From NCBI GenBank assembly GCA_023419055.1, contig JAEZYO010000740.1, positions 1 to 7,955 on the forward strand: a stretch of 7,955 nucleotides of DNA, written 5' to 3'. The notes below the pieces were generated by a model that saw only the letters and a program-made list of their open reading frames with translations, was not told the DNA's origin and searched no databases. How positions within the stretch are numbered: position 1 is the stretch's first letter; each line of letters begins with the position of its first letter. This DNA is from Pseudomonadota bacterium. Its GTDB lineage: Bacteria; Myxococcota; Polyangia; Polyangiales; Polyangiaceae. Positions 6,830-7,955 of the stretch are shown here, in pieces. The position numbers were made by a program, and so were the translations under genes.

Positions 6830-6838
6830 CGGAAAGGT

Positions 6839-6842
6839 CTCC
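6839..6842 (-). promoter_or_regulatory. Probable ribosome binding site for the TPR/PEGA gene
   Basis: GGAG on the minus strand, 9 bases before the ATG at 6829. It is modest, but together with the signal peptide it favours this start over the in-frame ATG at 7018. The upstream start would hide the signal peptide 63 residues inside the protein. Confidence 0.55.
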
Positions 6843-6904
6843 GGAGTTCGCGCCAGGGTATCATCGTTCGACGCTAGCGCCGAGACCCGGGGGAAACCGA
6901 GGAG

Positions 6905-6931
6905 AGCTTCGGGGTGGAGCCCCCGCGAGCT
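6905..6931. repeat. Imperfect inverted repeat AGCT-TC-GGGG / CCCC-GCG-AGCT
   Basis: The inner stem CGGGG (6910-6914) pairs with CCCCG (6921-6925) around a 6-base loop. Outer AGCT arms (6905-6908 and 6928-6931) can pair across a small internal loop. It lies near the middle of the divergent intergenic region. It could be an operator or a structured leader. GC-rich DNA gives such stems by chance, so confidence is low. Confidence 0.3.
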
Positions 6932-7010
6932 GCACGATGACCGCGTGTTTGCGGCCAATCGGGCGCCCGCTTGAGTTTCGACACCGGCTTCGGCGAAGAT
7001 CCGCGAACCT

Positions 7011-7015
7011 GAGGT
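7011..7015 (+). promoter_or_regulatory. Ribosome binding site for the beta-helix lipoprotein gene
   Basis: GAGGT sits 5 bases before the ATG at 7021. Good sequence and spacing support this start, as does the lipoprotein signal that follows it. Confidence 0.75.
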
Positions 7016-7020
7016 CATTC

Positions 7021-7955
7021 ATGTCGCGGAAGCTAAGGTCGGGGATCTTGATGTGCCTACTACTCGCGCCAGGCGCGATCGCGTGTGGGAGCGATGACGC
7101 CGAACCGGGGAGCAACCCCGCCGTCGACCCGGAGACCGAGCCACCGGACGGCGAACCGGGCAACCCGGACGGCTCTTCCGAGATCCCTGCCGAGGCAAAC
7201 CTCGAGGACACGTCGAGCCCCGATCACGTCATCGGTGACGGCACGAAGGAGAGCTGCACCAGCGCGGCGGTGGTGGACGCCGTGGCGCAGGGCGGCATCA
7301 TCACCTTCGACTGCGGTGACGAGCCGCTCACCATCAAGCTCGACGCTACGGCCAAGATCTTCAACGACAAGGGGCCGAAGATCGTGATCGACGGCGGCAA
7401 CAAGGTCACCCTGAGCGGGCAGGGTGCCCGGCGCATCCTCTACATGAACACCTGCGACGAGGATCAGGTCTGGACCACGTCCCACTGCCAGGATCAGGAT
7501 CACCCAGAGCTCACGGTTCAAAACCTGACGTTCGTCGACGGCAGCGCCAAGGGTCTCGACGACGGGGGCGGCGCCATCCTCGTCCGGGGAGGCCGCTTCA
7601 AGATCGTAAACTCGAAGTTTTACAACAACGTCTGCGACGACGTGGGGCCCGACGTAGGAGGTGGCGCGGTCCGCGTTCGGAGCCAGTTCCAGGGCAAGCC
7701 CGTCTACGTCGTGAACAGCACGTTCGGAGGCAGCGACGAGGCGCTCGGCAACGTCTGCTCGAACGGCGGGGCGCTGAGCAGCATCGGCGTCTCCTGGACG
7801 GTCGTGAACAGCGTCTTCGAGAACAATCGCGCCATCGGCAACGGCGCGAACCCGGCGAAGTCGGGCACGCCGGGCGGCGGTAGCGGCGGCGCCATCTACA
7901 ACGACGGCGGCAAGATGACGCTCTCCCTGCTCGGGACGACGATCGAGAACAACCA
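7021..7955 (+). CDS. Right-handed beta-helix lipoprotein (3' truncated)
   Basis: The frame is open from the ATG at 7021 to the window end, giving 311 residues and no stop. It begins with a lipoprotein signal (MSRKLRSGILMCLLLAPGAI, then AC) whose lipid Cys is residue 22. An acidic, Pro/Gly-rich linker follows (about 23-67). From DHVIGDGTKESC onward the sequence reads as a parallel beta-helix: TFDC, KIVIDGGNKVTLSG, LTVQNLTFVDG, GGAILVRGGRFKIVNSKF, GGGAVRVR, VYVVNSTFGG, NGGALSSIGVSWTVVNSVFE, GGAIYNDGG. The recurring GGA(I/V/L) and NSxF turns are typical of pectate-lyase-like or polymorphic outer-membrane folds. Cysteines at 79, 98, 145, 156, 205 and 246 may form disulfides outside the cytoplasm. 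I recall a widespread family with near-identical wording and no known activity. It is likely surface-exposed; a polysaccharide or adhesion role is only a guess. Confidence 0.92.
   Translation, partial: MSRKLRSGILMCLLLAPGAIACGSDDAEPGSNPAVDPETEPPDGEPGNPDGSSEIPAEANLEDTSSPDHVIGDGTKESCTSAAVVDAVAQGGIITFDCGDEPLTIKLDATAKIFNDKGPKIVIDGGNKVTLSGQGARRILYMNTCDEDQVWTTSHCQDQDHPELTVQNLTFVDGSAKGLDDGGGAILVRGGRFKIVNSKFYNNVCDDVGPDVGGGAVRVRSQFQGKPVYVVNSTFGGSDEALGNVCSNGGALSSIGVSWTVVNSVFENNRAIGNGANPAKSGTPGGGSGGAIYNDGGKMTLSLLGTTIENN

Larger units (their letters stand above)
6830..7020. promoter_or_regulatory. Divergent intergenic region with several palindromes
   Basis: These 191 bases lie between the starts of the TPR/PEGA gene (minus) and the beta-helix gene (plus), so both promoters should be here. 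Visible dyads are CGCTAGCG (6872-6879), an imperfect hairpin (6905-6931) and CGGGCGCCCG (6960-6969). TTGAGT (6971-6976) with GAAGAT (6995-7000) is a weak sigma-70-like pair in the right place for the plus gene. No strong promoter is evident for either gene, which is common in GC-rich genomes. Confidence 0.5.

Noticed and set aside
6830..7018. Upstream ATG at 7018 for the TPR/PEGA gene
   Set aside because: It would add 63 residues before a clear Sec signal and would fill the whole divergent intergenic region up to 2 bases from the next gene's start.
7060..7521. 153-residue minus-strand reading frame opposite the beta-helix gene
   Set aside because: The plus-strand frame from 7021 has the ribosome site, lipoprotein signal and beta-helix repeats; the minus frame is its complement.
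1..7955. tRNA, rRNA, CRISPR array, transposase or integration site
   Set aside because: Reading both strands I saw no regular spaced repeats, no transposase-like frame and no cloverleaf-like or rRNA segment; a covariance-model scan would settle small RNAs.

Overview
The window is very GC-rich, with third codon positions almost all G or C. It carries a hybrid NRPS-PKS gene next to lipoprotein and TPR/PEGA-type envelope genes of a style I associate with large-genome myxobacteria (Polyangiales/Sorangium-like). That taxonomic call is an inference from composition and gene content; there is no rRNA or other marker in the window.

Layout. (1) 1-4122, plus strand: the 3' part of a hybrid assembly-line gene, cut by the left window edge inside an adenylation domain. 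Domain order is A(partial)-PCP-KS-AT-ACP-coiled coil-conserved C-terminal tail. All catalytic residues that fall in the window are present. The AT carries the HAFH malonyl signature. There is no room for KR, DH or ER, and no thioesterase, condensation or reductase domain. (2) 4127-5635, minus strand: a secreted lipoprotein with a carboxypeptidase-regulatory-like beta domain followed by an alpha/beta domain that resembles ThuA or a glutamine amidotransferase fold. Its stop lies 4 bases from the NRPS-PKS stop. (3) 5810-6829, minus strand: an exported protein with a TPR-like segment, a PEGA-like domain and two Gly-rich membrane segments. (4) 7021-7955, plus strand: a lipoprotein with a right-handed parallel beta-helix, cut by the right window edge.

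How they fit. The NRPS-PKS would attach a malonate-derived C2 unit to an aminoacyl or peptidyl chain and leave the new beta-ketone unreduced. It must then pass the chain to a protein not encoded immediately downstream. The convergent lipoprotein gene probably marks the right edge of the biosynthetic cluster. Genes 2 to 4 look like ordinary envelope genes with no evident role in the pathway. Genes 2 and 3 are separated by 174 bases that hold a perfect 18-base dyad with a T6 centre. Genes 3 and 4 diverge from a shared 191-base intergenic region rich in palindromes.

I found no RNA gene, CRISPR array, insertion sequence or attachment site. The strongest candidates for unusual biology are the assembly line that ends on a linker-type tail without an acceptor domain, and the lipoprotein with cysteines at every fifth residue plus an HWHH motif. 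Neither amounts to a clearly new system on sequence alone.
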